The notes: a model not told the origin generated them from the sequence alone. Positions 20,307 to 28,228 are shown, counted from the stretch's first letter. The stretch: DNA of 64,000 nucleotides from Arcicella aquatica (GCF_034928825.1 NZ_JAYFUL010000003.1:127813-191812); one strand, 5' to 3'. Translations and numbers: made by a program.

Positions 20307-21302
20307 TTAGCGAAATATTAAATCAATATTATCGCTGGGCTTAATTTTATAAAAGCCTTTGATTTTGAAGATAGTCTTCCAGAAAAACTTTAGAAAGACC
20401 AATGTTTTTAAAGCAAATATTTTCTGACTTCTCAATTCAGAAAATGGATTTCTAAGCTTAGAAATATTCACGGATATCTTCCATAAGTAAAAGAAGATAG
20501 CCAGCGTTACATAATGTAAAATAAGTAAAAGATAAAAGCCTATACCATATTCTTTCCGAATCCACAATAAATTAGAAACCTGCATTTGTGTGCCAAATCG
20601 GTTGATAGGCGAAATATTAGTTCTTCTAAAAGGCGAATCTTTTTCGAGGTGAATAAATTTAATGTCTTCTGAACAACATATTTTTCCTGCTTTTCTTAGC
20701 CTACCAGCCCATTCGAAATCTTCGGCATACATAAAGAAATCTTCATCCATTTTGCCTACTTTTTCTACTGTTTTGCGAGCAATCAGCATAAAAGCTCCAC
20801 AACATAATTCTGATTGGTTAGGGTCTTGAAATTGAGGTTCGGGAAATAGTTTGTCTAAATATTTGTTAAAAGAATTAGGAGCAATAATCAAGAATTTCAA
20901 AAACTCATTCCTATTCCTGAAATAAGGCATTTTTACTAAATCAGCCGTTACTTGAATACCTCCAATGACAGAAACTTCTGGTTGAGATTTAAGCAATTGC
21001 CAAGCTTTAAAGATAGCATTGTCGAATAAGAGCGTATCTGCATTTAATAATAAAAAATAATCACCTTGGGCAACGGATATTCCTTGGTTATTCCCTCTTG
21101 AAAAACCTGAATTATATTTACTAGCAACCCAAACGATTTCTGGATGAACAGATTTAATAATACTTTCTGAAGCGTCCTGAGAATCATTATCCACCACCAC
21201 TACTTCATAATTAATATCCTGCGTAAATTTTTTAATAGAGCTTATGCAATTAACTGTTAATTCTGCTGACTTATAATTAATAATGATAACCGAAACATCC
21301 AT
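20307..21302 (-). CDS. Family 2 glycosyltransferase (rhamnosyltransferase-like)
   Basis: This 331-residue GT-A fold enzyme opens with VSVIIINYKSAELT, has VVDNDSQDAS for nucleotide-sugar binding and NADT (about residues 80-83) in the DxD position. YAEDFEWAGRLRKAG (about 187-201) is the acceptor/base motif typical of WbbL-type dTDP-rhamnosyl transferases. A hydrophobic helix follows near residues 250-272, so the protein is probably held at the inner membrane. It would add a sugar to a lipid-linked surface glycan. The gene stands alone; its probable promoter (-7 TATATTTG at 21421-21428, minus strand) is directly flanked by a CRISPR-repeat-like sequence at 21431-21459. Confidence 0.9.
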   Translation of the reverse strand: MDVSVIIINYKSAELTVNCISSIKKFTQDINYEVVVVDNDSQDASESIIKSVHPEIVWVASKYNSGFSRGNNQGISVAQGDYFLLLNADTLLFDNAIFKAWQLLKSQPEVSVIGGIQVTADLVKMPYFRNRNEFLKFLIIAPNSFNKYLDKLFPEPQFQDPNQSELCCGAFMLIARKTVEKVGKMDEDFFMYAEDFEWAGRLRKAGKICCSEDIKFIHLEKDSPFRRTNISPINRFGTQMQVSNLLWIRKEYGIGFYLLLILHYVTLAIFFYLWKISVNISKLRNPFSELRSQKIFALKTLVFLKFFWKTIFKIKGFYKIKPSDNIDLIFR

Positions 21303-21420
21303 GCGATACTGGGTTGTTGAAAATTTTCATAAAATTATTTTTGATTAAATAAGATTAGATAAATTTTAATCTTATCAATCAAAAGTGATTGCTTATGGAC
21401 TACATTCAAAAAAATGAATA

Positions 21421-21428
21421 CAAATATA
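21421..21428 (-). promoter_or_regulatory. -7 element upstream of the glycosyltransferase, abutting the orphan repeat
   Basis: On the minus strand TATATTTG fits TAnnTTTG. The -8 to -38 zone is exactly the orphan CRISPR-like repeat (21431-21459), so anything binding that repeat would affect this promoter. No TTG lies at the usual upstream distance (GTT is there instead). The 5' leader to the ATG at 21302 would be about 110 bases. Within it, CAATCA/TGATTG (21377-21382, 21387-21392) forms a short hairpin. Confidence 0.45.
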
Positions 21429-21430
21429 AT

Positions 21431-21459
21431 GTTTCAATTCCACTTGAAACGATTAAAGC
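21431..21459 (-). repeat. Orphan CRISPR-like repeat, opposite orientation
   Basis: Read on the minus strand this matches the 29-base array repeat at 25 of 29 positions. The 3' end, TGGAATTGAAAC, is intact and ends in C as in array 2. Two central changes (GTACC becomes GTTTC on the minus strand) create a perfect dyad GTTTCAA-N6-TTGAAAC (21431-21450) that the array repeats lack. There is no second repeat nearby. It may be a relic, a crRNA-like single-repeat RNA, or an operator. The match is seen; the function is inference. Confidence 0.8.
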
Positions 21460-21501
21460 AACGAAATAAGTATTAATAGAGAAGAGGAAAACCAAGGACA
21501 C

Positions 21502-21533
21502 AAAAAAGCCCGATGCCACAGACATCAGGCTTT
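21502..21533 (-). terminator. Rho-independent terminator downstream of trmD
   Basis: On the minus strand AAAGCCTGATG pairs with CATCGGGCTTT (one U-G pair) around a 7-base loop, followed by a T-run. It lies 219 bases past the trmD stop, further than usual, leaving room for a small RNA (see the region 21534-21626). Confidence 0.85.
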
Positions 21534-21626
21534 CTAAATATAATCCTTACTTTATTTAATGTTATTGTCTTTGTTTTTCTATTTTAATTGCTTCACCCTC
21601 TTGTTTTTCTCTTCGTTACAAAAATA
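21534..21626 (-). ncRNA. Possible small RNA between trmD and its terminator
   Basis: On the minus strand TATTTTTG (21626-21619) matches the -7 consensus and the only downstream signal is the strong terminator at 21533-21502. This would give an RNA of roughly 100-110 bases, A-rich with a GAGGGTGAAG segment. There is no TTG at the right distance, and the stretch may simply be a long 3' UTR of the rpsP-rimM-trmD transcript. Confidence 0.25.
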
Positions 21627-21751
21627 ATAAAAAATCCAAATAAATAAACATATAATACAATTATTTGTAAGAAATATTTATTTTTTTGGGTTTTAGCCTC
21701 TCTTTTCATCATTTAGACAAAAAATAGCCCTAAAACCGCTCTTATTTTGCA

Positions 21752-22438
21752 CTATAGACCGCTTTTTGCATACAAATCTGGTCTTCTAGTCTTAGTTCGT
21801 TCAATAGATTGCTCGAATCTCCATTCATTTATCTTAGCTTCATGACCAGATAAAAGGACAGGAGGAACGCCAACGCCTTCAAATTCGGCAGGACGTGTAT
21901 AGACTGGAGGTGCTAAAAGATTATCTTGAAAGGAATCAGTCAAGGCTGAAGTTTCATCATTCAATACCCCCGGAATCAATCGGATAATAGCGTCAGCACA
22001 AACCGCTGCTGCTAATTCGCCACCAGAAAGTACATAATCACCGATAGAAATTTCTTTGGTGATAAACATATCTCTAACCCTTTGGTCAACACCTTTATAG
22101 TGTCCGCAAAGAAATAACAGATTGCCTTGAAGCGAAAGTTGATTAGCAGTTTGTTGGTTGAACGTTTCACCATCAGGCGTCATGTAAATCACTTCATCGT
22201 AATGTCTTTCGCTTTGCAAATGTCTGATACAACGTGCAATCGGCTCGACACTCATTACCATGCCAGCACCGCCTCCAAAAGCATAATCATCTACTTGACG
22301 TTGTTTAGAAAGAGAGTAATCTCTTAAATCATGTAAAACAACTTCTACATGACCAGCCTCTTGTCCACGTTTTAAAATTGAATGAGCAAAAAAGCTTTCC
22401 ATCAATTTTGGTACTACAGAAATAATATCTATTCGCAT
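21752..22438 (-). CDS. trmD: tRNA (guanine-37 N1)-methyltransferase TrmD
   Basis: This 228-residue protein is the usual TrmD length. It starts MRIDIISVVPKLM and carries the trefoil-knot SPOUT motifs: GGGAGMVM (about 57-64), LCGHYKGVDQRV (about 110-121) and the S-adenosylmethionine-binding ISIGDYVLSGGELAA (about 130-144). It methylates G37 of tRNAs reading CNN codons, preventing +1 frameshifting, in the cytoplasm. It is the third gene of rpsP-rimM-trmD, 15 bases after rimM. rplS, which follows trmD in many bacteria, is not here. Confidence 0.98.
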   Translation of the reverse strand: MRIDIISVVPKLMESFFAHSILKRGQEAGHVEVVLHDLRDYSLSKQRQVDDYAFGGGAGMVMSVEPIARCIRHLQSERHYDEVIYMTPDGETFNQQTANQLSLQGNLLFLCGHYKGVDQRVRDMFITKEISIGDYVLSGGELAAAVCADAIIRLIPGVLNDETSALTDSFQDNLLAPPVYTRPAEFEGVGVPPVLLSGHEAKINEWRFEQSIERTKTRRPDLYAKSGL

Positions 22439-22453
22439 GGTAGTTTTTTGAAA

Positions 22454-22981
22454 TTAATCTTCCAAATACACTTCTAACAACCCTTCTGGTAAATTTACAT
22501 GAAGGATTTTTTGCGCTTTTTCCGCTTGCAATACAATTTCATCAATTACCGGAATCAACACTTCTTTGCCTTTGTAATCCATCACCAACAAATCTTGCGC
22601 TTGCATTGAATGGACAGTTTGTACAGTACCTAAATTTCCTAGATTTTTGTCAATTATCTGAAAGCCAATGATTTCATGGTAATAGAATTGGTCGCTATCC
22701 AGTTCTGGTAGTTCTTCTAATGGTAAAAAAGCCTGTAGGTTAATCATTAATTCTGCTTTTTCAAAAGAGTCTACATCTTCAAAATGCACGATAGCACGAT
22801 TACCCGATAGTCGGTATGATTCTATAAAATAAGGAACCAATTCTCCTTTTACTTCCAAGAAAAGGCTTTCTAAATCTTCATAATCTTCAGGAAAATCAAC
22901 ATCCAACCAAAGGATTACTTCGCCTTTTAGTCCGTGAGTTTTTGTGATTTTCCCTAGTTCAAAACAATCTTCTTTAGTCAT
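22454..22981 (-). CDS. rimM: 16S rRNA processing protein RimM
   Basis: I start at the ATG at 22981 (MTKEDCFELGKITKTHGLKG), giving 176 residues, the family length. A longer ORF reaching 23083 would add a hydrophobic tail running into the hairpin after rpsP and is rejected. The N-terminal RimM barrel opens with LGKITKTHGLKGEVIL; the PRC-barrel half begins near FYYHEIIGFQI and includes LLVMDYKGKEVLIPVIDEIV. RimM binds S19 and the 30S head and assists 16S rRNA maturation. It sits between rpsP and trmD, 143 bases after rpsP with a strong hairpin in that gap, so rimM-trmD expression may be lowered relative to rpsP. Confidence 0.96.
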   Translation of the reverse strand: MTKEDCFELGKITKTHGLKGEVILWLDVDFPEDYEDLESLFLEVKGELVPYFIESYRLSGNRAIVHFEDVDSFEKAELMINLQAFLPLEELPELDSDQFYYHEIIGFQIIDKNLGNLGTVQTVHSMQAQDLLVMDYKGKEVLIPVIDEIVLQAEKAQKILHVNLPEGLLEVYLED

Positions 22982-23057
22982 TGGTATATATTCAGTATCA
23001 ACTTGATGGCTTGACACTTGATTTTGCTTTGATAAAATGAACAAATGTGTTAAAATA

Positions 23058-23103
23058 AAAAATGATACAAAACAGCTTATCAAAAGAGTTTTGTATCATT
23101 TTT
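23058..23103 (-). terminator. Hairpin between rpsP and rimM (terminator or attenuator)
   Basis: Perfect 16-bp arms at 23058-23073 and 23088-23103 (AATGATACAAAAC / GTTTTGTATCATT in their core) flank a 14-base loop. On the minus strand the stem ends in TTTTT. It lies 22 bases after the rpsP stop codon and before rimM, so most rpsP transcripts probably end here. Confidence 0.75.
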
Positions 23104-23124
23104 ATGGAAATTTCTTTGGGAAAA

Positions 23125-23658
23125 TTACTCAGCAGATTCTGTAGTAGCTTCTCCTTCAGCCGCTGGAGCTTCAGTTTCTTCTGCAACAACTTCTTCTTCA
23201 ACAGTATTTTTCTTAGCAATTGCAGCAGCACGAGCAGCATTGATTTCAGTTTCTCTTGCCATACGAGCAGCTTTATCAGCAGCTTTAGTAGCTTCAAGAC
23301 CGTCAGTTTTACCAGTGATTTTTAAATCTTTGCTAGTTTTCCAGTCGTTGAATTTAGAGTCAGCAATTTCTTGAGAAATAGCACCTTTGTTAACACCCAC
23401 TTGCAAGTGTTTTTTCAACAATATACCTTTATATGACAAAATTGCACGAGTAGTATCTGTTGGTTGAGCACCGTTTAAAACCCATTTCAAAGCGCTATCT
23501 TCGTTCAAGTTGATTGAAGCAGGGTTTGTGTTTGGATTGTACGTTCCGATTTTCTCAATGAATTTACCGTCACGTGGAGCTCTTGCGTCAGCAATAACGA
23601 TGTCGTACATCGCTAATTTTTTACGTCCACGACGTGCTAATCTAATTTTAACAGCCAT
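23125..23658 (-). CDS. rpsP: 30S ribosomal protein S16 with Ala/Glu-rich tail
   Basis: This 177-residue protein has S16 in its first 80 or so residues: MAVKIRLARRGRKKLAMYDIVIADARAPRDGKFIEKIGTYNP, then the ALKWVLNGAQPTDTTRAILSYKGI region. The rest is an extension ending in alternating Ala/Glu (EEEVVAEETEAPAAEGEATTESAE). Such tails on S16 are common in Bacteroidota, whereas the E. coli protein is only 82 residues. It binds 16S rRNA in the 30S subunit. It is the first gene of rpsP-rimM-trmD, with a consensus promoter at 23721-23750. The leader holds a small hairpin (GAAGGA/TCCTTC, 23678-23694). Confidence 0.97.
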   Translation of the reverse strand: MAVKIRLARRGRKKLAMYDIVIADARAPRDGKFIEKIGTYNPNTNPASINLNEDSALKWVLNGAQPTDTTRAILSYKGILLKKHLQVGVNKGAISQEIADSKFNDWKTSKDLKITGKTDGLEATKAADKAARMARETEINAARAAAIAKKNTVEEEVVAEETEAPAAEGEATTESAE

Positions 23659-23720
23659 TTTTTATTTACGTTTTAGTGAAGGAACCCGTCCTTCGGTTAT
23701 GGTATTTGTAAATTGGAGTG

Positions 23721-23750
23721 CAAAGATAGTTAAAATTAAAGATTTTACAA
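23721..23750 (-). promoter_or_regulatory. Consensus promoter of the rpsP operon
   Basis: On the minus strand TTG (23750-23748), 19 bases, then TATCTTTG (23728-23721): a full match to the Bacteroidota vegetative consensus. Transcription would start near 23714, giving a 5' leader of about 55 bases with the small GAAGGA/TCCTTC hairpin at 23678-23694. Confidence 0.8.
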
Positions 23751-24013
23751 TGATTTGATTGACAAAATATTTTAGAATAACTAAAAAGAATGCAATTGCC
23801 TTGAGAATCGATTTTCTTAAAAATAAATAATTGTATTTTTAAGATATTTATTTTTAATTTACTTTGATTTGGATTTTTTATCATACTATTTATTACTGCA
23901 CTGACTTACATGGTGGCTAATAAGTAGTTTAGCAAATAATAATGCAATTTTTTGCAATATAAATGTAATTTTACGTTCAATACTGAATTATAAACAAAAC
24001 TTAAATTAAATAC

Positions 24014-24562
24014 ATGAAAAGAAGAGACGCAATTGCTAAAATGGCTTTGGCGATGGGAGGAATCCTTTCGGCAAGTACTTTGGCAACAGTTTTGGAAGGC
24101 TGTAAATCAAGCAGCTCGGCAGAAGCAACAGCCCTAAGTTTTTCGCCTGAGGAAAGTGCAATGATTGCAGAAATTGCTGAGATTATTTTACCCCGTACAC
24201 AAACACCAGGAGCAATTGATGCTAAAGTACCAGAGTTTATCCAAATGATGGTGAAGGACTGTTATAAAGAAGACCAACAAAAAGCTTTTTTTGCAGGCTT
24301 AACTAAATTAGATGAGGATTCTAAAAAAGCCAATGGTACTGAATTTTCAAAAGCAACACCAGCACAAAAATTAGCGTTGATTAAAGCAGAAGATTCAGCA
24401 AAAGAGCGCTCTGAGTTTTGGAAAACAATGAAGGATTTGACGATTTTGGGATACTTTACTTCTGAGCCAGGTGCAACAAAAGCACTAGCATATTTGGAAG
24501 TTCCGGGTAAATATGAGCCCATTAAATTAGAAAAAGGACAAAAAGCTTGGGCAATGAGCTAG
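24014..24562 (+). CDS. Gluconate 2-dehydrogenase subunit 3 family protein
   Basis: This 182-residue protein has an N-terminal twin-arginine-like signal (MKRRDAIAKMALAMGGILSA) and a cysteine in EGCKSS that could be a lipidation site, though Glu before Gly-Cys is atypical. The body FSPEESAMIAEIAEIILPRTQTPGA matches the gluconate 2-dehydrogenase gamma-subunit family (PF13618), whose usual partner is a GMC flavoprotein exported with it. That partner is encoded 55 bases downstream (24618-26342), so this is a two-gene operon. The small subunit is thought to carry the complex through the Tat route or stabilise it. The sugar or alcohol oxidised is unknown. Confidence 0.92.
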   Translation: MKRRDAIAKMALAMGGILSASTLATVLEGCKSSSSAEATALSFSPEESAMIAEIAEIILPRTQTPGAIDAKVPEFIQMMVKDCYKEDQQKAFFAGLTKLDEDSKKANGTEFSKATPAQKLALIKAEDSAKERSEFWKTMKDLTILGYFTSEPGATKALAYLEVPGKYEPIKLEKGQKAWAMS

Positions 24563-24617
24563 TTGTTTTTTAGAAAAGATGTCACAAATAATTCATTAAT
24601 TTCAAATCAATATCAAA

Positions 24618-26342
24618 GTGGAAATTACAGGAACAGGAAATAAAGCAAATACTTACGATGCCATCGTAGTTGGCTCAGGAATATCAGGCGGTTGGGCTGC
24701 CAAAGAATTGTGTGAAAAAGGTTTAAAAGTAATCATGCTTGAAAGAGGGCGTGATATCAAACATATTCAAGACTATCCGAATGCTACTAAAGCACCATGG
24801 GAATTCGAACACCGTGGTAGAGTAGATAATAAATCTGCGGAAGAGCATTTCATTGGTGTTCGTACAGGTTATACTGTAAATGAACCTTGGAGAGATATGT
24901 TTGAAAATGATAAAGAAAACCCAATTGTTGAGAAAAAACCAATCGACTGGATTCGTGGATACCATGTTGGCGGTCGCTCTTTGATGTGGGGTCGTCAATC
25001 ATATCGTTTAAATGAAAAGGATTTTGAAGCAAATGCTAAAGAAGGTCTTGGTACCGATTGGCCAATTCGTTACAAAGATTTAGCTCCTTGGTATGACCAC
25101 GTAGAGAAATTTGCAGGTATCAGCGGTAATAAGGATGGTATTGATGTGTTACCGCATGGTGACCATTACTTACCAGCGATGAACATGAATGCTTTAGAGA
25201 AAGAACTAAAGAAAAGAATTGAAAAGGAATTCTCTTCTCGTCACTTTATCATGGGGCGTACTGCACACTTAACGGGAGAATCTAAAATTGCTTATGATTT
25301 AGGACGTTCGCAATGTCAGTTCCGTAACCGTTGTATGATGGGCTGTCCTTACGGAGGGTATTTCTCTACGCAGTCATCAACGCTTCCAGCAGCGGTAAAA
25401 ACGAGAAATTTAACACTTCGCCCTGATGCTATCGTTCAAGAGGTTATTTATGATGACAAAATAGGCAAAGCAATAGGTGTAAGAATAGTTGACCAAAATA
25501 CCTTACAGTCAATTGAATATTTTGCTAAAATCATTTTCTTGAATGCTTCTGCTTTCGGAAGTACTGGCATTATGTTGAATTCAAAATCTAAACGCCATCC
25601 AAATGGATTAGGAAATGAGTCAGACCAACTAGGTCGTAACATCATGGACCACCATTTGGCAGTTGGTGCAAGAGGTGAATTTGAAGGACTAGAAGATGAC
25701 TATTACTATGGTCGTCGTGCTAATGGTATATATATACCAAGATACCGCAATTGGGGAACTGACAAACGTGATTACTTACGTGGTTTTGGTTACCAAGGCG
25801 GAGCTTCTCGTGAAGATTGGGGTCGTGGTGCTGGTCAAGAAGGCTTAGGAGCAGACTTTAAAGATGCATTGAGTTACCCAGGAAAATGGACATTCAATAT
25901 CGGTGGTTTTGGTGAAGTAATACCAAATCCTGAAAACAGAATGACATTAGACCCTAGCCAAAAAGATAAGTGGGGAATGCCATTATTAGTATTCGATGCA
26001 GCTTATGGTGACAACGAACTAAAAATGCGTGTCGATATGAAAAACGATGCAGCAGAAATGTTAGAAAAAGCAGGGTTGAAAAACGTTACTCCTTATGATG
26101 ACCAAACTAAACACTTGGGAATCGGTATCCATGAAATGGGAACAGCCAGAATGGGAACGGATGCTAAAAATTCTGTTTTGAACAAAAATAATCAAGTTTG
26201 GGGTGCTGATAACGTTTTTGTAACTGACGGTGCGGCCATGACTTCGGCTTCATGCGTCAACCCATCGCTTACTTATATGGCTTTAACAGCAAGAGCAGCC
26301 GCTTATGCCGTTGATGCTTTGAAAAAAGGTGAGTTGAAATAA
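24618..26342 (+). CDS. GMC-family flavoprotein oxidoreductase (large subunit)
   Basis: This 574-residue protein uses a GTG start (24618), the only start placed just before the FAD site. GSGISG is at residues 19-24 in DAIVVGSGISGGWAAKE, ending LERG. The middle has the Cys-rich CQFRNRCMMGCPYGG (about 233-247), seen in gluconate/2-keto-gluconate dehydrogenase-like members. The C-terminal GMC signature is HEMGTARMGTD followed by DGAAMTSASCVNPSLT, with His and Asn at the active site. It oxidises a sugar, sugar acid or alcohol, passing electrons to the respiratory chain. There is no cytochrome subunit next to it. A terminator follows (26395-26430). Confidence 0.94.
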   Translation: MEITGTGNKANTYDAIVVGSGISGGWAAKELCEKGLKVIMLERGRDIKHIQDYPNATKAPWEFEHRGRVDNKSAEEHFIGVRTGYTVNEPWRDMFENDKENPIVEKKPIDWIRGYHVGGRSLMWGRQSYRLNEKDFEANAKEGLGTDWPIRYKDLAPWYDHVEKFAGISGNKDGIDVLPHGDHYLPAMNMNALEKELKKRIEKEFSSRHFIMGRTAHLTGESKIAYDLGRSQCQFRNRCMMGCPYGGYFSTQSSTLPAAVKTRNLTLRPDAIVQEVIYDDKIGKAIGVRIVDQNTLQSIEYFAKIIFLNASAFGSTGIMLNSKSKRHPNGLGNESDQLGRNIMDHHLAVGARGEFEGLEDDYYYGRRANGIYIPRYRNWGTDKRDYLRGFGYQGGASREDWGRGAGQEGLGADFKDALSYPGKWTFNIGGFGEVIPNPENRMTLDPSQKDKWGMPLLVFDAAYGDNELKMRVDMKNDAAEMLEKAGLKNVTPYDDQTKHLGIGIHEMGTARMGTDAKNSVLNKNNQVWGADNVFVTDGAAMTSASCVNPSLTYMALTARAAAYAVDALKKGELK

Positions 26343-26394
26343 TTGTGAACTATAGGGCTTTGTAAATCGAAGTTTTAGTTTTCAGCAAATGATT

Positions 26395-26430
26395 AAAAGT
26401 CCTCAGTTTTAAGTAACTGGGGACTTTTTG
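26395..26430 (+). terminator. Rho-independent terminator of the GMC operon
   Basis: AAAAGTCCTCAGTT (26395-26408) pairs with AACTGGGGACTTTT around TTAAGT, one wobble pair, followed by TGTTTTG. It lies about 50 bases after the GMC stop codon. Confidence 0.85.
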
Positions 26431-26458
26431 TTTTGAGTATTCTTAATTTATCAACTAC

Positions 26459-26554
26459 TTTAAATCTATCCCTTAATGACTAATCTATCATCCGAAAGCT
26501 GAAATCTGACGACCGAAAGCTAACTTTAAACCTATACCTCAATGACTAATCTAC
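26459..26554. repeat. Imperfect direct duplication in the helicase upstream gap
   Basis: Two 30-base copies (26459-26488, 26525-26554) agree at 26 of 30 positions; both end in the shared word AATGACTAATCTA. CCGAAAGCT also occurs twice between them (26492-26500, 26513-26521). The copies are spaced 66 bases apart, about six helical turns, so they may be paired binding sites or an old tandem duplication. Confidence 0.5.
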
Positions 26555-26607
26555 TTAATAAACAGACGATTATGGGCTATTAATTTATCTTTCAGAAAGA
26601 TAAAAGC

Positions 26608-26615
26608 TACCTTTG
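26608..26615 (+). promoter_or_regulatory. Candidate -7 element of the helicase gene
   Basis: TACCTTTG fits TAnnTTTG, 22 bases before the ATG at 26638. There is no TTG at the expected distance upstream. Confidence 0.4.
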
Positions 26616-26637
26616 TAGTAATAATCAATTTATAGTC

Positions 26638-27960
26638 ATGACTTTCGAAGAATTAAATCTTAATAAACAATTACTTAACGCCCTTGAGGATTTGGGCTTT
26701 ACTTCACCAACAGCTATCCAAGAAAAAGTTTTTTCTGTAGTAATGTCAGGGAAAGATGTATGTGGAATAGCACAAACAGGAACAGGAAAAACGTATGCCT
26801 ATTTATTGCCATGCCTTCGTCAGTTGAAATTTTCAAAAGAAAAAGACCCACAATTAGTAATCATTGTGCCTACTCGCGAGTTGGTAGTACAAATAGTAGA
26901 AGAAGCTCAGAAGTTATTGACCTACATGAGCTTTAAGGTATTAGGCGTTTATGGAGGCGTAAATACAAAATTGCAAGTAGCAGAATTGTTAGAAGGAGCA
27001 GATATATTAGTGGCAACTCCCGGAAGATTAGTAGATTTAATTTCCGTAGGTGCCTTTTCAGGTAAAGCAGTCAAGAAATTAGTGATTGATGAATTTGATG
27101 AAATGTTGAATTTAGGTTTCAGAGCACAGTTAAAGATTGTTTTTGGCAAATTGCCTCAAAGAAGACAAAATTTACTTTTCTCTGCTACCCTTAATGAAGA
27201 AGTAGAACAGTTGATAGAAGACTATTTCAATAGTCCAGTAAGGGTAGAAGCTACTCCTGTAGGTACGCCTCTTGAAAATATTAGCCAATCTTATTACGAA
27301 GTACCCAACTTTTACTCAAAAGTGAATTTCTTGAATTTGTTATTAGCCAAAGACGAGACAATGACAAAAGTATTAGTCTTTGTTTCAACCAAACACTTAG
27401 CTGATGTACTATTTGAGGAGGTTAGTCCCGTATATGGAGAAGCAGTAGGAGTAATTCACTCGAATAAAGCTCAGAAACATCGTTTTGATAGTGTAGATAA
27501 ATTTCAATCTGGAGAGTGTAGAGTATTAATTGCTACAGATATTATTGCCAGAGGGTTAGACGTAGCAGAAGTAACCCATGTAATAAATTTTGACTTACCA
27601 GAAACGCCACAAAACTACATACACCGTATAGGTAGAACAGGGCGAAAAGAGCGTAAAGGCATAGCGATATCGTTTGTGGTTGAGAAAGAGAAAGAATATC
27701 TTTCAGAGATAGAAAACCTGATGAATTATTTGATTCCTCAGCAAGGATTGCCAGAGGAATTGGTATTATCAACGAAAATTTTGCCTGCGGAAACTGAAAG
27801 AGTAACCATGAAAACCATTCAAGTGAAAGCTCCTAAAAAAGAAGAAGGTGGTGCGGCATTTCATGAAAAATCAGAGAAAAACAGCAAAGTAAACGTAAGA
27901 AGAAACCATGCTGCGGAAATGAAAAAGAAATATGGCAGGGCTTATAAGAAGAGAGAATAA
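26638..27960 (+). CDS. DEAD-box-family ATP-dependent RNA helicase (motif II DEFD)
   Basis: This 440-residue protein carries all helicase motifs in order: Q-motif FTSPTAIQ (21-28), Walker A AQTGTGKT (45-52), PTREL (79-83), TPGR (127-130), motif II DEFD (151-154), SAT (about 178-180), ATDIIARGLDV and HRIGRTGR in the second RecA domain. The basic C-terminus (NVRRNHAAEMKKKYGRAYKKRE) probably binds RNA. Motif II reads DEFD in place of DEAD; the two acidic residues needed for Mg-ATP are kept. It unwinds RNA in ribosome assembly or mRNA turnover, often with cold-shock roles. It ends 268 bases before CRISPR array 2, on the same strand; the array leader follows directly. Confidence 0.95.
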   Translation: MTFEELNLNKQLLNALEDLGFTSPTAIQEKVFSVVMSGKDVCGIAQTGTGKTYAYLLPCLRQLKFSKEKDPQLVIIVPTRELVVQIVEEAQKLLTYMSFKVLGVYGGVNTKLQVAELLEGADILVATPGRLVDLISVGAFSGKAVKKLVIDEFDEMLNLGFRAQLKIVFGKLPQRRQNLLFSATLNEEVEQLIEDYFNSPVRVEATPVGTPLENISQSYYEVPNFYSKVNFLNLLLAKDETMTKVLVFVSTKHLADVLFEEVSPVYGEAVGVIHSNKAQKHRFDSVDKFQSGECRVLIATDIIARGLDVAEVTHVINFDLPETPQNYIHRIGRTGRKERKGIAISFVVEKEKEYLSEIENLMNYLIPQQGLPEELVLSTKILPAETERVTMKTIQVKAPKKEEGGAAFHEKSEKNSKVNVRRNHAAEMKKKYGRAYKKRE

Positions 27961-28228
27961 TTTGTTGAAGTAATCATCGAAAGGTTTATATAGAAAATAT
28001 GTAAGATAAAGAACGTTTTAATAAAGGACGATAATCGTCGATTATAGCAACGATAGATTTATTTTATATATTTTTTTTGATAAAATGGGAATGTTTAGAG
28101 CAAATGATTGATAATCAATGGTCGTCGAAGTACGAGTTAAAAACTATTATTATAGGTAGACGATTTTAAAAGCAAACTTTATGGATAAAAAGTGCTAAAT
28201 TAAGCTAAAATAGCCATTTTTTAAACGG
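27961..28228 (+). promoter_or_regulatory. Leader of CRISPR array 2
   Basis: A 268-base AT-rich non-coding stretch lies directly before the first intact repeat at the undegenerate end of array 2, the expected place for promoter and spacer-integration signals. It contains a palindrome GACGAT-A-ATCGTC (28027-28039) and further GTCG/GACGAT words (near 28120 and 28163), a T-rich run near 28065, and CTAAATTAAGCTAAAATAGC just before the first repeat. I could not place a confident TTG/TAnnTTTG pair. No terminator is evident after the helicase, so read-through could add to array transcription. Confidence 0.7.

Noticed and set aside
22982..23083. Longer RimM start at 23083
   Set aside because: It overlaps the rpsP downstream region and adds a hydrophobic tail absent from RimM proteins.
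22998..23325. Overlapping open frames on both strands across the rpsP tail
   Set aside because: Low-complexity shadows of the Ala/Glu-rich coding region of S16.
8210..28228. Search for cas genes between and around the arrays
   Set aside because: All genes there have clear non-cas identities; no Cas1, Cas2, Cas6, Cas10 or RAMP-like protein is visible.
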